DNA of 54,955 nt. Origin: Conoideocrella luteorostrata (lineage: Eukaryota; Ascomycota; Sordariomycetes; Hypocreales; Clavicipitaceae). A model generated the notes under the pieces. That model was not told where the DNA came from and did not search any database. It was given only the letters and a program-made list of their open reading frames with translations. Shown here one piece after another: positions 35,753 to 48,400 of the stretch (position 1 is its first letter; each line of letters begins with the position of its first letter). The stretch is from positions 1 to 54,955 of the forward strand of contig JASWJB010000301.1 in assembly GCA_032433595.1 (NCBI GenBank), written 5' to 3'. The position numbers and the translations under genes were made by a program.

Positions 35753-38700
35753 CTAACCAAAGTGCAAAGCCTCGGCCTTTTCGCAAGTGAAGAGGTTAAT
35801 GTGATGGTCACCACGGGCTGCACATCCCAAGATTGGTCGATGCGGGTGGAAAGCCGTTGCGGATATGGGAGCTCCTCGATTCTGCTGTAGGAAACTAGAG
35901 TATGGCTCGAGGCGAGAAAGCTCATTCCCATCAAGATTGAACACTTTGACCGCGTGCTGCGATGTACCACTATTGCACAATGTCAGTAAACACGTATATA
36001 CATAATGTGACAAGCAGCATCAGGCTCTCCAATCAGAAAGTAGAGGGTCACTTGGACTTACACTGCAAAGACGGGCAGATGCTCGTGCGTGCTGGCTGTG
36101 CGCAGCGTGTCCCGGGTCGTCTGGAAAGAGTGCAAGGGCTTGTCCATTCGGATATCCCATATCTTGACTTTACCGTTCCGACTGGCACTGACCAGTTCAC
36201 GCTGCCCACCTCGCTGCATGTGCACGCTCTTGATCCACTGCCGGTCTGATTCATCCTTCCACTTGCGAACCATCGAGTCCTGGGGCCGCTGTCTAGTATC
36301 AAACACTCGCACCGCGCCGTCGCCAAATCCTGCAACAAAAATGTTGCCGGTCATTTGATCCGACGTCAAAGACGTGACGCACGAACCGGACCTGGCGGGT
36401 ATATCCATGATACAAGTCTCGTGCGCTGCATACCACACACGGATCACTCTCACATCACCTGCCACAAGGACCCGGCCGGTCACTTGTTGCCAATCAAACA
36501 CCATGCCCGAGTTGACGTTGCTGGGAACCATGTGCGTCAAAGCCCGCCAGGAAGTTGCGAGTTCGACCTCCTTGTCCGAATCGTAATTGCGATACACACG
36601 GATCACGCCGTCCGAGGAGCCTGTCATGAGGAACGCCTGGTCATCCTCGTTTATAAACTTCATGTCGCTAATTTTAGATCCTTGAGGGTTGCCATTGGAG
36701 AACCGGCTCAGGCGATTCTGTTTCTTCCAATCCCACAAGTAGACAGTATTACCATCATCCGATACGGCCAAATGGTCCTCATACTGATGGAACGTCATCT
36801 TCACCGGCTGAGCTCCGTTATTCACAACCCCCAGTTGGTTGTTCCACTTGTGAGTACCCGCAATCTGCTTAAGAGGTTGGGTCTCCCTAAGCATATTCTC
36901 GTTACGAGCTCTTCTCCACAGACGGGCGTTATAGTCGGTACTGCCAGGCTCGTCTGCTTCGCTCGGCTTCATTTGTGGTTCGCGAAAATATTCAATAGAC
37001 CACTCAAGCAGTCTGCTTTTGAGCGGCAGAGTAGGGGGTTTTGAGAGATCCCTTTCTTCATAAGAACCAGTCATAGGCTCACGCGCAACATTGTACGTGG
37101 CTGGCGCAGATGCTTGGTCGATCTGTTCTGGAGGGGCAGCCATCTGATCTGGTCCGAGTTTGGACGATGGTGATCGTGGGGGCATAGGGCTTGCAGGAGT
37201 GCTGGGCCTTGATCTATCCTCGCCTCCAACAAATGACTGGAAGAGAAGGCTGGCAGTTCTGCGTAAGATGCCTGGCGATGGCAGCGGAGGCGTTGCTTGT
37301 CCACTCAAGTTGGATCGCTGCGCATTATGTGCCGCATTGCTCAAAATAGCCGCTTGTCTCGCTCTGGTTTGAATCTCTCGCATCAAAACCTGAGCTGCTT
37401 CTCCAACGGTCGAGTTGAGTAAGGCGTTATGCACAAAGTCGACGATTAAAGTAGCTTCCCGTTGCACCTCGGGGTGCGGGTCAACGCTTAGGATAAGCGC
37501 ATGTTTCCAGCAAGCCATGTAAACGGTATTGTGCGAGAGACCATGGGCAGTGGGCTTGATCGTACCGTCCTTCATTCGGTTCTCGGGTCTCGCGTAGTGC
37601 AGCCCCATCTTATAGTCCTGTCCATCATCCCGTGGTGGATAAATCAAGTATTCCTTTTCTTCCAGAAGCTGTTCGTATGCTGCGACAAGAAATTTACTTT
37701 CAAATCGAGTTATGAAGTGAGACAAGAAGATCAGAAACTCTTTGCGTACCATGGGGCTGCCATCGGTGCCCATCTCCAGGATCGTCCAGGCTATTGACTC
37801 TTCAACACGGGCCACCTCTTCCGTCAGATCCGGAATACCTAGAAACGTAGTCAAGGCATGGATCATCGAGGCACGAACTTCACAGCAGGGATCTCTCATA
37901 AGGTAGGCCAGCTTGGCGTAAGCATTTTCCCTGATTCCTCGCCATTTTGCTTCAGGCAAATCTTGCCACAATTGGCTAATGCACAGGCAAGCCCATTGTC
38001 GAAGCAAGGGATTGTGCTCGTTCTCTAGGTGAGCCAGGCAGTAGGACATGATATCCGTCTGGTTGCACACCATCTGGCCATTCTTGTAATCTTTGCAAAG
38101 CATCGCCAGAATGAAGGCACACATAGCCTTGTGCTCGTCGCTGTCGACAACGGGAAGTCCCTCAGAGGGCTTGAGGATTTGCGCAAAGTAGCTGTATCCG
38201 CTGTCTTTGATCAAGTCCTGTTGGCATGAGAGGTCCACGGCGATAAGTCTTGCCCATATGAAGACCATGACGGGTTTTAACTCTGCAGCTGCAGACTGAA
38301 GAAGTTTGAGCACGTAGGGGAATATCCCTATGCTGAGCGCCAGCTGAACAGACCACGGCCCTAGGTCCAAAAACCGACCCAACAAAATGAGAGCCCGTAC
38401 TCGATGTTGTTGACTGAGCAGAACCTGCAAAACGACAGGTAGTTGATCGGGGGGCCGTTGGGCAATAGCATCGCCCCTGGTCAGGTACACATCAAAGGCA
38501 GTAAGCTGTTCCGTAAAGAACGTGGAGTTCTGGTATTCGTATTCGATACCCTCAGCTTCCTTTCTCTCAAGCATAGGCAACTGCGCCAACGCCATGTCAA
38601 CGGCCAAGTCCCACGTTTCCCACAGCGGATGTTGATGCGTATCTGGCAGGGCTGGGTATGACTGCGGGTGGCAGCCGTAAACAGTCATAACTCTCTGCGC

Positions 38701-40288
38701 CAACAGGAAATTTCTAAATAGTGCAGCGACCATCAGATCTTGACGGAAAAATTTGCGGAACAAGTCTCGAGGCAAAGTGGTCCAAGCAATACTATCCGTA
38801 ATGGCAGTAAATATCCAGTTGAGCTCTCCAAGCGGTGTGCGTCTCTCTTGAAGACGTCCCGGGAGCTGCTTGGCGCGTTCAGGTGTCAAGTTGGTCTTGA
38901 GTGGATTCTGAAGTACGAAGAACCATAAAGCCATCTCTATCGGTGTCGTCAAACATGCTGTAAAGAGATCGGCAGGTAACTGTGGGTTGGTAGGGAGATT
39001 CTCCTTGACAGCGCAAGCAGCCAAGTGAATATAGGGCCGGAAGTTTGTCTTTTCATAATGAGGGTCCCTGTCTGCGGCGTCGTCTTCCTCCTCCTCATGC
39101 TTCTCCACGAAGCGATGATAATTACTGAGAATGTTCCCAGCTTCTGAGCAGTCCCAGACGAATATGGTTGGGGCTTGCAGCCAGTGCTGTAAGTCGTATA
39201 GCGACACTGGAATATACTGGGTATAATTCTTATTAAATACCCAGATCTCTCCAGACGCAGTTGGCTTAGGGACGCCGTGACCGTTGTAATGCAATAGAAC
39301 CCGCTCATCTTTGGCATTTCGGCGCAACGACACGCAAAACTTCTTTGTTTCCTCAACAGACGGGTCGAGATATTGCTTATAGCGAGCTCGGATAGCCAGA
39401 GTTTCATACTGAGTTTGGAGTGCCTTGCCAATGTTTTCCAACACCTTCTGGACCGGGGGCACAGTCGGATCGGTCCAAGCTTCGAGCTTTGCGCCAGGAG
39501 TTGTCTTGAGCTGGTCTGGAGGCTCAACCCCTATGTTTAGGCACACGGCCAGTGCCGCAGACACAGTCTTGAGCCTATCTCTTTGCCTCCAATCCTGGAG
39601 CTCATATTCAAGACGTTTCGGTTTTCCCGTCGTCTCGTGTCGTTTATCTGTGAAATACATATACCAGTTCTGGAATGGCATCATCAGCATATGAAGTGGA
39701 ACACATACATGGACATGCTTCCCGCAGGTCTTTTGGGGTAGTTTAGCTCGGGGAAACGTGTCATGCATGCAACGACTACCAGCAAAATTTCGTTTGCAGG
39801 TGATGGTATCACAACGATGACATGATAGGCACGTGTCCCATTTGCGCGACTCGAGCAGTAGCAAACACGAATGTCCAGCGTATAACAGAAGGGAATCATG
39901 GCAAACTTACACTTGCCAGCTGTGAGATAATATGTTCGGACTGATAGTGATCCTCGAAGCCATGTCGAGCTCCCCATTCACGAATCTCTTCTTCGGTATC
40001 AGAATCTTCGACAGCGCGTGCTGTGTAATCACTCTTGGACCGCTGCAGCTGTGGTTTAACTGGGCGTTTCCGTCTGTCGTGCTCGAAATCGTCTCGGGTC
40101 TCGGTAGAAACGGCATCATTGTTCCTACCGGGTGCGCTAGAGGGTCGTACGCTATCAGCGGTATTGTTAGAGAGGTCGTCGCGGTCCGGGCTGCTGTCGC
40201 CTTGACCTCGGAATCTTGATGTTGATGTCTCGCCATTGGTGGCAGGAGCCGACGGCACCGACCCATTCGGGTCCGATCGCAGTGTCAT
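35753..40288 (-). CDS. kog1: Raptor / Kog1, TORC1 scaffold subunit
   Basis: Substrate-recruiting scaffold of TOR complex 1, which couples nutrients to growth. Exons on the minus strand are 40288-39911, 39669-36062 and 35969-35753; the product is 1400 residues. After a low-complexity N-terminus (about 1-100) comes the raptor N-terminal caspase-like domain, with HYNGHGVP at 253-260 and WDCSEAG around 298-304. HEAT-like repeats occupy the middle, and WD40 blades the last 350 residues or so (for example IRVWYAAHE, VRVFDTR, VKIWDIR). Both introns have canonical ends; intron 1 joins the QLAS block to NWYMYFTDKRHE, a junction conserved in raptor. The ATG at 40288 (GCGGCCATGA context) is the first in frame; the frame stays open upstream to 40621 but has no ATG. 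Confidence 0.95.
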
Positions 40289-43200
40289 GGCCGCAGGGTG
40301 TCCATGAGCCGCGCAAGAATGTTCGTCTTGTCGCGGAGGCGACGACGCTTTGTGGTGCAGGATTCCCAGGCGCGAGGATGGCGATTTTGAAAGCCTGGTG
40401 GTTGATGGGATTGGCAATGGGCAATGCTGGTAATAATAGTGAATATTGGCACGGGCACTGGAGCTGGGGGCTGGCGCTGGATGTGCGGAGACGCAGACGC
40501 CGGACGTGGTTGTGGTTGTGGTGCTGCCCGCCGCCGGTGGAGCTTTGTTCTGCTGTGGTGGATGCTCTTGTTGACGAGTCTCGCCTATTGTTGGTTGGTA
40601 AAGTCCAGTCTCGACTTCCACTCTGCTGGCCTTTGACTTTTACTGTGACGAACCCAGCTCTTCAAAGGCTCTGGGGCGTGACGAGAAAAGCGCGCGCAGG
40701 TCAGCTTTTATGAAGCAGGAAAAATGGTGTCTGAATCTGAAAGGCCAAAGACGAAGTCATTGGTGAAGCATGATTGATATCAATGTGAATGGCCAAATGG
40801 GCGCGGGGTTCATTGGTTCGCTGGCGATGCAAAGTGGACATCTCCAGGCAGCATGAGGCTTAACTTGGCCAGCTGCCGCCGAGCTGCCACCAACATCCTG
40901 CCCATCCAACACTCAACTGGCGGACAAAATGTCCTCACTGCCACCTGCTTGCCACCTGCATGCCACCTCATCACCCACCACAACAAGAAGCCGACTACGT
41001 AGGTACCTACCTAGTCTCTCCCAACAGCAAATCAAGGAAAGCTCGTCGTTGGTGGCATAAGCTCAACACCTTCTCTCCCTCTCCAAACGGCACATGCAAA
41101 AAAGACGCCCGCTGGCGACAAACCGAAGGTTAAAGCCAAGCATAGTTCACCCACCTCGCATGCACTTTTCTGACTAAAAACCCGCCATTCGCTTTTTGCT
41201 AGCATGATTAAACGAAGTCTCTCATCGCCCAAAACTACTCCGTAAGACGAAGCAAGAAAGATGTTAGACCTCTTCGTCACCGACTACCACATGACAATCC
41301 GTTGCATGGTATTAGCGCCACTTCTCGATTGGCGCATCTTCCACAAGAACGGCTCGTGCATGTCCGGTCAGCACATCGAGTTGGGGTGATATTGGGCAGC
41401 TTACACGAAAAACACGCTCAGATTTGGGGTTCTTCTTGAATCTCCTGCGCATGGGCCACTGGTCAGCCGTAAACAAACATTTGCGCCAAATACGTGCCCA
41501 TCACTCCGTAGTGTTATATGACCTTGACCTTTGAAAATGTAAGGCGGCACGTGACCTTTGAAGCATTTCGTGATACTCAACCCCTATACGGAGTAGGGAG
41601 TAAGGACTACCCCATCCTCCATACCGCTCTTCAGGCTATTGATAATGAGATTGATCACTAATGTTTCCTTGTATAACAAATCAAACTTCATTTGATCCAT
41701 TGCCATATCGGATTCATGGGTCTTTGAAGTGCTTTAAAATGACGTATGAGTGATTATGCGCTTTGCAGCGATTTGGGGAGGGATCCACATGTCCGCGACT
41801 GCAACAGACCGGGAACGTACTCCGTACAATACCACTTATTGTACTCCGTACTCCGTATACATATATCCAGTCTGGGAAATATCGTTTTCTATACTATGTC
41901 TGCCGATCTATAGTCTTGAGAAATTGAGACACCCGGAATATGCAGCTCGGTCTGCCGCATTGAGCGGTTGGAATCACAAGGCACATCTAGCATCCCTCTC
42001 TGCCTCTCACCTCCTAACTGGTATGACGACAGCTGGCTCACCAATTACAAAATGGACTCAGCGCATGAAAGAATTGTTTAGGGGCTTGCAACGCTGGCGT
42101 ACCCAGCGGACAAAAGGTTCCTCGAACCGTTCCCAATGTGGGCAAGCACTAAGTGACACATTCGGAATATCATACGGCGTGCAATGTACTTCTTCATCGT
42201 CGTTTCTCCGTGGCCAATTATACCTCTGTAGCTCCATAGAACTCGGGAGAACCCAGGCAATAAGAGCTTCGAGAACAAAGGCCCAGGGGATCAGATCAGC
42301 TGTCGGCAAGGTACAGGTTGTGAACAGGGTTCATGACGAGGTCATTTAGTCAGCCGGCTGTTAGATGTGTGGCTTTTTGTCGCCGCTTACTACGGAGCCG
42401 AGGGGCAACCTGCTCCAACCTGACGCGAGAGCAATCTAATTCTGCCCTTTCTGCTGAAGATCGTCGTCCCGCGGATGTGTCTTTTCAGATAACCACCAGG
42501 TCAAATTGTATTTGTGCGCGGATGTCACATTGCTCGGAAGTCGGTGTAATCAAGCCTAGAAATTTGGACGCATGGCTGTTAGATGGCAAAGTTAGTTTAA
42601 TCTGTATTTCATATACCCTACCTACGTGTATTGGCTTATCGTCATGATAACTACTCCGTATGCCTGTACTATATACGCCAATCGGGATGCTCTGCATGAG
42701 TGATTATTGTACTACACCAAACAGGTTGTTAGGGTCCTCCTGGACATACCACAGCGTCAAGAAGCTCGCCCTTAATACGAAATGGGTGGACAAGATAGAG
42801 GACGAGCCAGGTGGTGCCCAGCCTGACAAAGATAACCCATCGACCAGCCAACATGGCGATTGGCAATTAAAAACACGTAGATCCTCCGTCTGAAATTGTG
42901 TTGACTGTGATGGGCTCAGATGCGTGATTGCTCGTTATTGGGGGTTTGTGCGCACCCCAAAAGGACAGAAAGCGACGTTGTCGCCTACATCTGTTCATGA
43001 GAGGCTGCAAGTCACGAAAGTACAGGCTCCGCACGGTGACGGTGATCCAAATTCGTGGTCCAGAGAAAAAATAAAAAGGTGGATGCGCGCGCCCACAACA
43101 CCCCTGACTAACTAGCCCCTTGATTTCCAGTTCGTGAATGGGTGATGGCGTGGGTAGCACTATGATTATCGCGCGTGCTGGCTCTGGCCATGCTCCTAAC

Positions 43201-45443
43201 TACTTACTTGTTTATACGACCAATATTGCAGGCTTTTGTTGGTCCCACGTCCCTGAAATCAAGAATCTCGTCCGGGGACGCTGTTGAAGATACAGCTTTG
43301 TAGACATCGGCATCAAGCCAAAGGCCCGATTATTCTGACATCTGCCAGCTAAAATTATTCGGACGCCTATCCGGTTAAATACCACGGAATTGGTTGTTAA
43401 CTGCACCAGTGCACGTCGTCGGGCGACCTCAAACACTACTAGTCCTTGTGTCATGTACTCCGTACGGTGCACGTCATTCCTCCACCAAACCACCAAGAAC
43501 AGACCAGCCACACCACCACGCTGAGGCCTGATTTGATACAGCCCGAGACGGCAAGACCCTCACTTGCCTCAGGACAGCCCGTCCAGCCATTCAAGGTGCC
43601 AGGACCGAGGCGGTCCCGCCCAGCATGTTGCGGTGGTCGCAGGTGTTGCACTAGACACCTGGCCGTTCTGCTCGAGCGGCGTCCACGCACTGCGGCAGAC
43701 GGAGTACGGAGTAGCACCATTCATTATCCATGAGCTTGCATCGATATTACCGTGGCCTCATGGGTTGTCCCCTAAAAAAAGAATGCCTCGTTGGACAGGT
43801 GAAACAGGCGCTGCCATTGGTCGAGCATGCACGGAGTACTGGTGCATTTGCTCATTCTCGCGGAAGCAAGCTCCCTCTGAGCGCGGAGTAGTAAGAAAAT
43901 GGGCCGGTTGTCACGCTGGTCACAGAGGCTCGACTTCCGCGTGGCCAACTCGTGCTCACACTGGGGTTCGTCAAACGCGGGCTGGCGTCTTGGAATGCTC
44001 CAGCCGGCCCAGCCCTGTGCCCCTTTTTCGAGCGTGTGTCCTGCCTGGTGCTGGGAAATCAACCCTCACCGACTATGCCCTCACCCCCACGGCCAGACAG
44101 CTGCTCCGTAATAATCATAAGGGACGCTGAAATGAATGTTCCTGCGTATGGAGTCTTACTACAGCAAGCCATGGCCGTTCATTATGCATGGACCAGTGCC
44201 CAGCCGCCTCCTCTTCCCCAGTCCCCATATGATAGGCAGGTGAGCGCAGTACCTACATACGGAATAAGCAGCCGAACGTGGGCTGCATGCACTCCATCAT
44301 GTTACGCTCTTTGTAAGATATGACGAAGAGAGCGTACGGAGCAGCTCATGTGCAGAGTAACTTCGGCGTGGTACCTGAAAATGCAGACGGATTGAAGACC
44401 ATACAGGGCAATATAATGCCATGATATTACCGAGTAGAGCTGAAAGTACGGTCCCATGCAATCAATTTTGGACCGTTGCGGTCGACGTGAACCCCCATGA
44501 GGGTGACGTGAGGTGGCATGGCTACCACTGCTGAGTGATGCGCTCAAGTGCTTGCTTGCCTTGCTGCCGCTCCGTTCGTCTGTCCGTCTGGTGGGCTCGG
44601 CTCCTCAGCCTGGATCCTCCTGGCCTCCGTAATTATCACATCACCAACCACCCAAAACGCAACTTGACTTCTTTGCTGGTCCTTGTTCGCTGACCGTCAC
44701 CCAGAGCGGTGCGCCTCTCAGTCTGGCGGCTCGCACCGATTTTTAATACAGGACGCTGCCCGCTTCTCTCTTCCCGCGCCTCTCAGCTTCTTTCGTTGGC
44801 GTCCCCTTCAGATAGCCGCAGACCGCAGGCCGCAGGCCGCAAATCACAAACCGCAAACCGCAAACCAAGCCTAGAATAGAATACCTGGATGTACGGAGTA
44901 CGGGGCGACGACACTAACTAGTCCATTCTGAACCAGTCCTCGTCCTTTGTCGAAAGGCCCGCCTCCACTATCCCCCCTGACACCCCCTTCTGGAATCCAC
45001 CCCCAAAAAAAGGCGGCTGGCCAAAAAATCCGTCGAGAACCTCCCAGGTCTGGCCCACTGGATGCATACCCAGCCATCTTCAGACTCGAGCGCCGGTTTC
45101 CTTGCTCCTATCTGCATCTTCGCCGGGAATTGCTGAGTCGCCGCCTTCATCCTCGCCGTCGCCTTCATCCTGGCGCTGGGCTGCAGTGTGTCTCTGTCTA
45201 CATCCTCCGCACACTGCCAAACGTTTCGAGTCCGGACTCAATTTAGCCATCCCGGACCCAAACTGTTCGCTCAGTCGCACTGCCTTCCCTGGGAAAGGCA
45301 GGGCATCGCATACGAGCGTCCCGTCTTAATTCCAGCATCCTCGCATTGGACACTCTATCCGATTGCACGCATCGATTAAATAAGCCTCGATAACGACTTC
45401 TCCCCCCCCCTGAGCTGACCGGTCACCCGGTCCTTGGGCAACC
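40289..45443. promoter_or_regulatory. 5.2 kb divergent spacer, kog1 and tea1-like gene
   Basis: No gene was recognised. TACGGAGTA-type motifs are dense between 41236 and 44892 (41236, 41587, 41818, 41842, 41849, 42652, 43456, 43705, 44892). A CCGCAAA/CCGCAGG minisatellite lies at 44815-44868. Open frames such as 41750-42349 and 43564-44130 resemble nothing known. The last few hundred bases are pyrimidine-rich, like a leader or core promoter of the right-hand gene. Confidence 0.5.
44815..44868. repeat. 7-bp minisatellite (CCGCAGG / CCGCAAA)
   Basis: About seven degenerate CCGCARR units upstream of the tea1-like gene. Confidence 0.75.
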
Positions 45444-48400
45444 ATGGCCTTCCTTTTCAAGTCCAAGAAGAGCCAGGACCGCACGTTGTCGAGTCGCGAT
45501 GGCAACTCAGGGTCGCAAGGGTCTATTCAGAGTACCGGCGCTCGATTAGCTCGCGATGAAAAGAGCGCCGCTCAAAGAGCTACTCCCACCGGAAGCATGA
45601 ATTCCATCGACGAAACGGGCACTGGAAGTCCCGAACAAGTTCGCCGTGGAGGAAGTCTAGAGCAGGGGCAGCCTTCAGATTTAGCCGTAAGTCGCTCGGG
45701 AAAAAAACCCCGGAGACGTTGGTGCCACTTGTTCGATTGTGCTAATTGAGTTTCTTTTGATAGCTTCGAAATGGATCGCAATCATCGAATCCCAATTCAT
45801 CGCTGTACCCGTGGTCGCAACGGCGGTTAACGTACACACCGCCAAATCCGACTCCTTTTCCTAGATATGGCGCCGCCGTCAATGCCACCGCGTCGAAAGA
45901 AGGCGATATTTATATGATGGGTGGTCTAATCAACAGTTCCACCGTTAAAGGCGATCTGTGGTTGATCGAGGCCGGTGGGAATCTAGCTTGTTATCCGCTC
46001 GCAACCACTGCTGAGGGTCCCGGGCCCAGAGTCGGACATGCCAGTTTACTCGTCGGCAATGCTTTCATTGTTTACGGTGGAGATACCAAGATCGAAGAAT
46101 CCGATGTCCTGGATGAGACTTTATACTTGCTGAATACCTGTGAGTAGAATGGTTTGCTGGTCGCACAGAGATACGGATGGCAGAAACTGACAGGCACCTA
46201 TAGCAACGAGACACTGGTCCCGCGCGCTGCCAGCCGGGCCCCGACCTTCTGGACGATACGGGCATTCACTCAACATATTGGGCTCCAAAATCTATATATT
46301 CGGTGGTCAGGTTGAGGGTTTTTTTATGAACGACCTCGCGGCCTTTGACTTGAATCAGTTGCAGGCGCCCAATAACAGGTGGGAAATGTTGCTGACAGGC
46401 GATACTTCTCCCAAAACGCCAGCAGCCCGCACGAACCACTCTGTGGTTACATACAACGACAAGATGTACTTGTAAGTATACCCCAAGGGACCCAGGTTTT
46501 GAACCAGGTCCGGCATACTGACTGGAGTGACACAGATTTGGCGGAACCAACGGTTTCCATTGGTTCAATGACGTGTGGTGTTACGATCCGGCCGTGAACT
46601 CATGGTCTCAACTGGACTGTATTGGCTATATTCCTGCCCCTAGAGAAGGCCATGCGGCCTCTCTAGTCGACGATGTTATGTACGTCTTTGGCGGACGTAC
46701 TGAGGAGGGTACCGATTTGGGTGATCTGGCTGCCTTCAGGATCAGTTCGCGGCGATGGTATACTTTCCAGAATATGGGCCCATCGCCATCCCCAAGATCG
46801 GGCCACAGCATGACTACTGTAGGTAAATCTATCGTCGTCCTTGGAGGTGAGCCTAGCTCAGCCACGACTACTATCAACGACCTGGGCATCATGTATGTTC
46901 TCGATACGACTAAGATTCGATATCCCAATGATGGTCAACAGGGAGCCCAGCGGGTAACTCAAGGGGCCCGCAGGCCGAGCACGAGTGACGCCGCAAATCC
47001 TGCCAACCGACAACTGGCTACTGCCTCTGCCATGCAAGATCCACGAAAACCTGGTATGGTCCCTGCTGGTGCTGGTGCTGGTGCTGCCGCTGCCGCCGCC
47101 GCCGCCGCTCCTGCGACCGCGGCCACTCCCGTCAACAAACCTCCCAACGTGTATACCTCATCACCTCCTGGGCAAGACCCTACTTTACAACAAAACTCGA
47201 CTCCCCCCTCGACCGCTCCTCCTGCGGCCCCTCCATCTAAGCTTCCCAGAGCGGGTGTTGCACCAAGTCCAGCTGGACCGCCTCCAGCTGGACCGACGCC
47301 AGCCAAACCCGCCGTCGAGGCGTCCAACATAGGCCGAGTTCGGGGCGCATCCGCAGATCGAACCGTCGTCTCCGGCTCTCCGCAGACTATAGCTGTTCAA
47401 TCTCCGCCTGTTGTGCCCGAGAATGAAGTAGTTGCCGTCAACGGGCGACGAACACCCACGCAGGCAGCTCAGGGGGTTCAGGCAGCCCAACTGGGAAGAA
47501 CTGGATCCAAGCAGGAACAGCCTGCCGTTGACGTGAGCAAAAGAGGCCACCGTCATTTGCAAGGCTCTCTGGATAGCGCGGCCGAGTCAGGAATGAGAGC
47601 TATTCGGCCGTCATCTCCGCCCCCTCCGACAAGGCAACCCAGCAACCCTCTTTCTCGTCGATCATCAGGCAGGAATTCGCAAACCGTGGCTCTTCTCAAA
47701 GAATTAGACTCAGCTCGGAATAGGAATGCGTGGTATGCTTCGGAACTGGAGCTCGCGCGAAAGGCAGGATATGTCTCGACAGCGACAATGAACCCACTCG
47801 ACGCCAAGGCCGCTGAGACATTTGACGACGAGGATAGGCCACTTATCGAAGCGCTCTTGGCGATGAGAACAGAACTGGCCAACGTGCAAAGTGCTGTGGA
47901 CAAACAGGCGATCCTTGCCGCAAAGCAAATTGCCGAGTCAGAGAAGCAACGCGACGCTGCCATTCATGAAGCGGTATATGCCAAAGCCAAGCTTGCTGCA
48001 CACACTGGGGGCAGCTCGTCGAGCACTCCTCAGTTGGACGGCGAAAGGGACGAACCCGGCGATCGATTTGGCGAAATGGCCAAGAAGCTAGCTGCAGCGT
48101 TGCATCTGCAAAAGGATCTCAAATCACAAGCGGAACACTTTAAAGCAGAATTAACGGCAGAAAAGAATGCTCGCCAACTAGCCGACGATACTACATCTGC
48201 CGCTCAAAGGCGTTTGACTGACTTGGAGGCTTACAAGCAGCAAACATCCGCCGAAGTTGAGCGGCTGAAGGCGGAGCTACATTTTGTGCAGCGAGAGGCC
48301 CGTGAGAACTCTGTGACATGTGCCGAGGCCGTGGCTGCACTAGAGTTGATCAAGGTGGAGAGGGGCGAGTTCGAATCCAAGTATAATGCCGCTGTCGGTT

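Noticed and set aside
36355..37044. 229-codon plus-strand frame inside kog1
   Set aside because: It is an antisense shadow of the raptor WD40 region.
41750..42349. 199-codon open frame on the plus strand
   Set aside because: It crosses three copies of the TACTCCGTA motif, and the protein has no recognisable domain or hydrophobic pattern.
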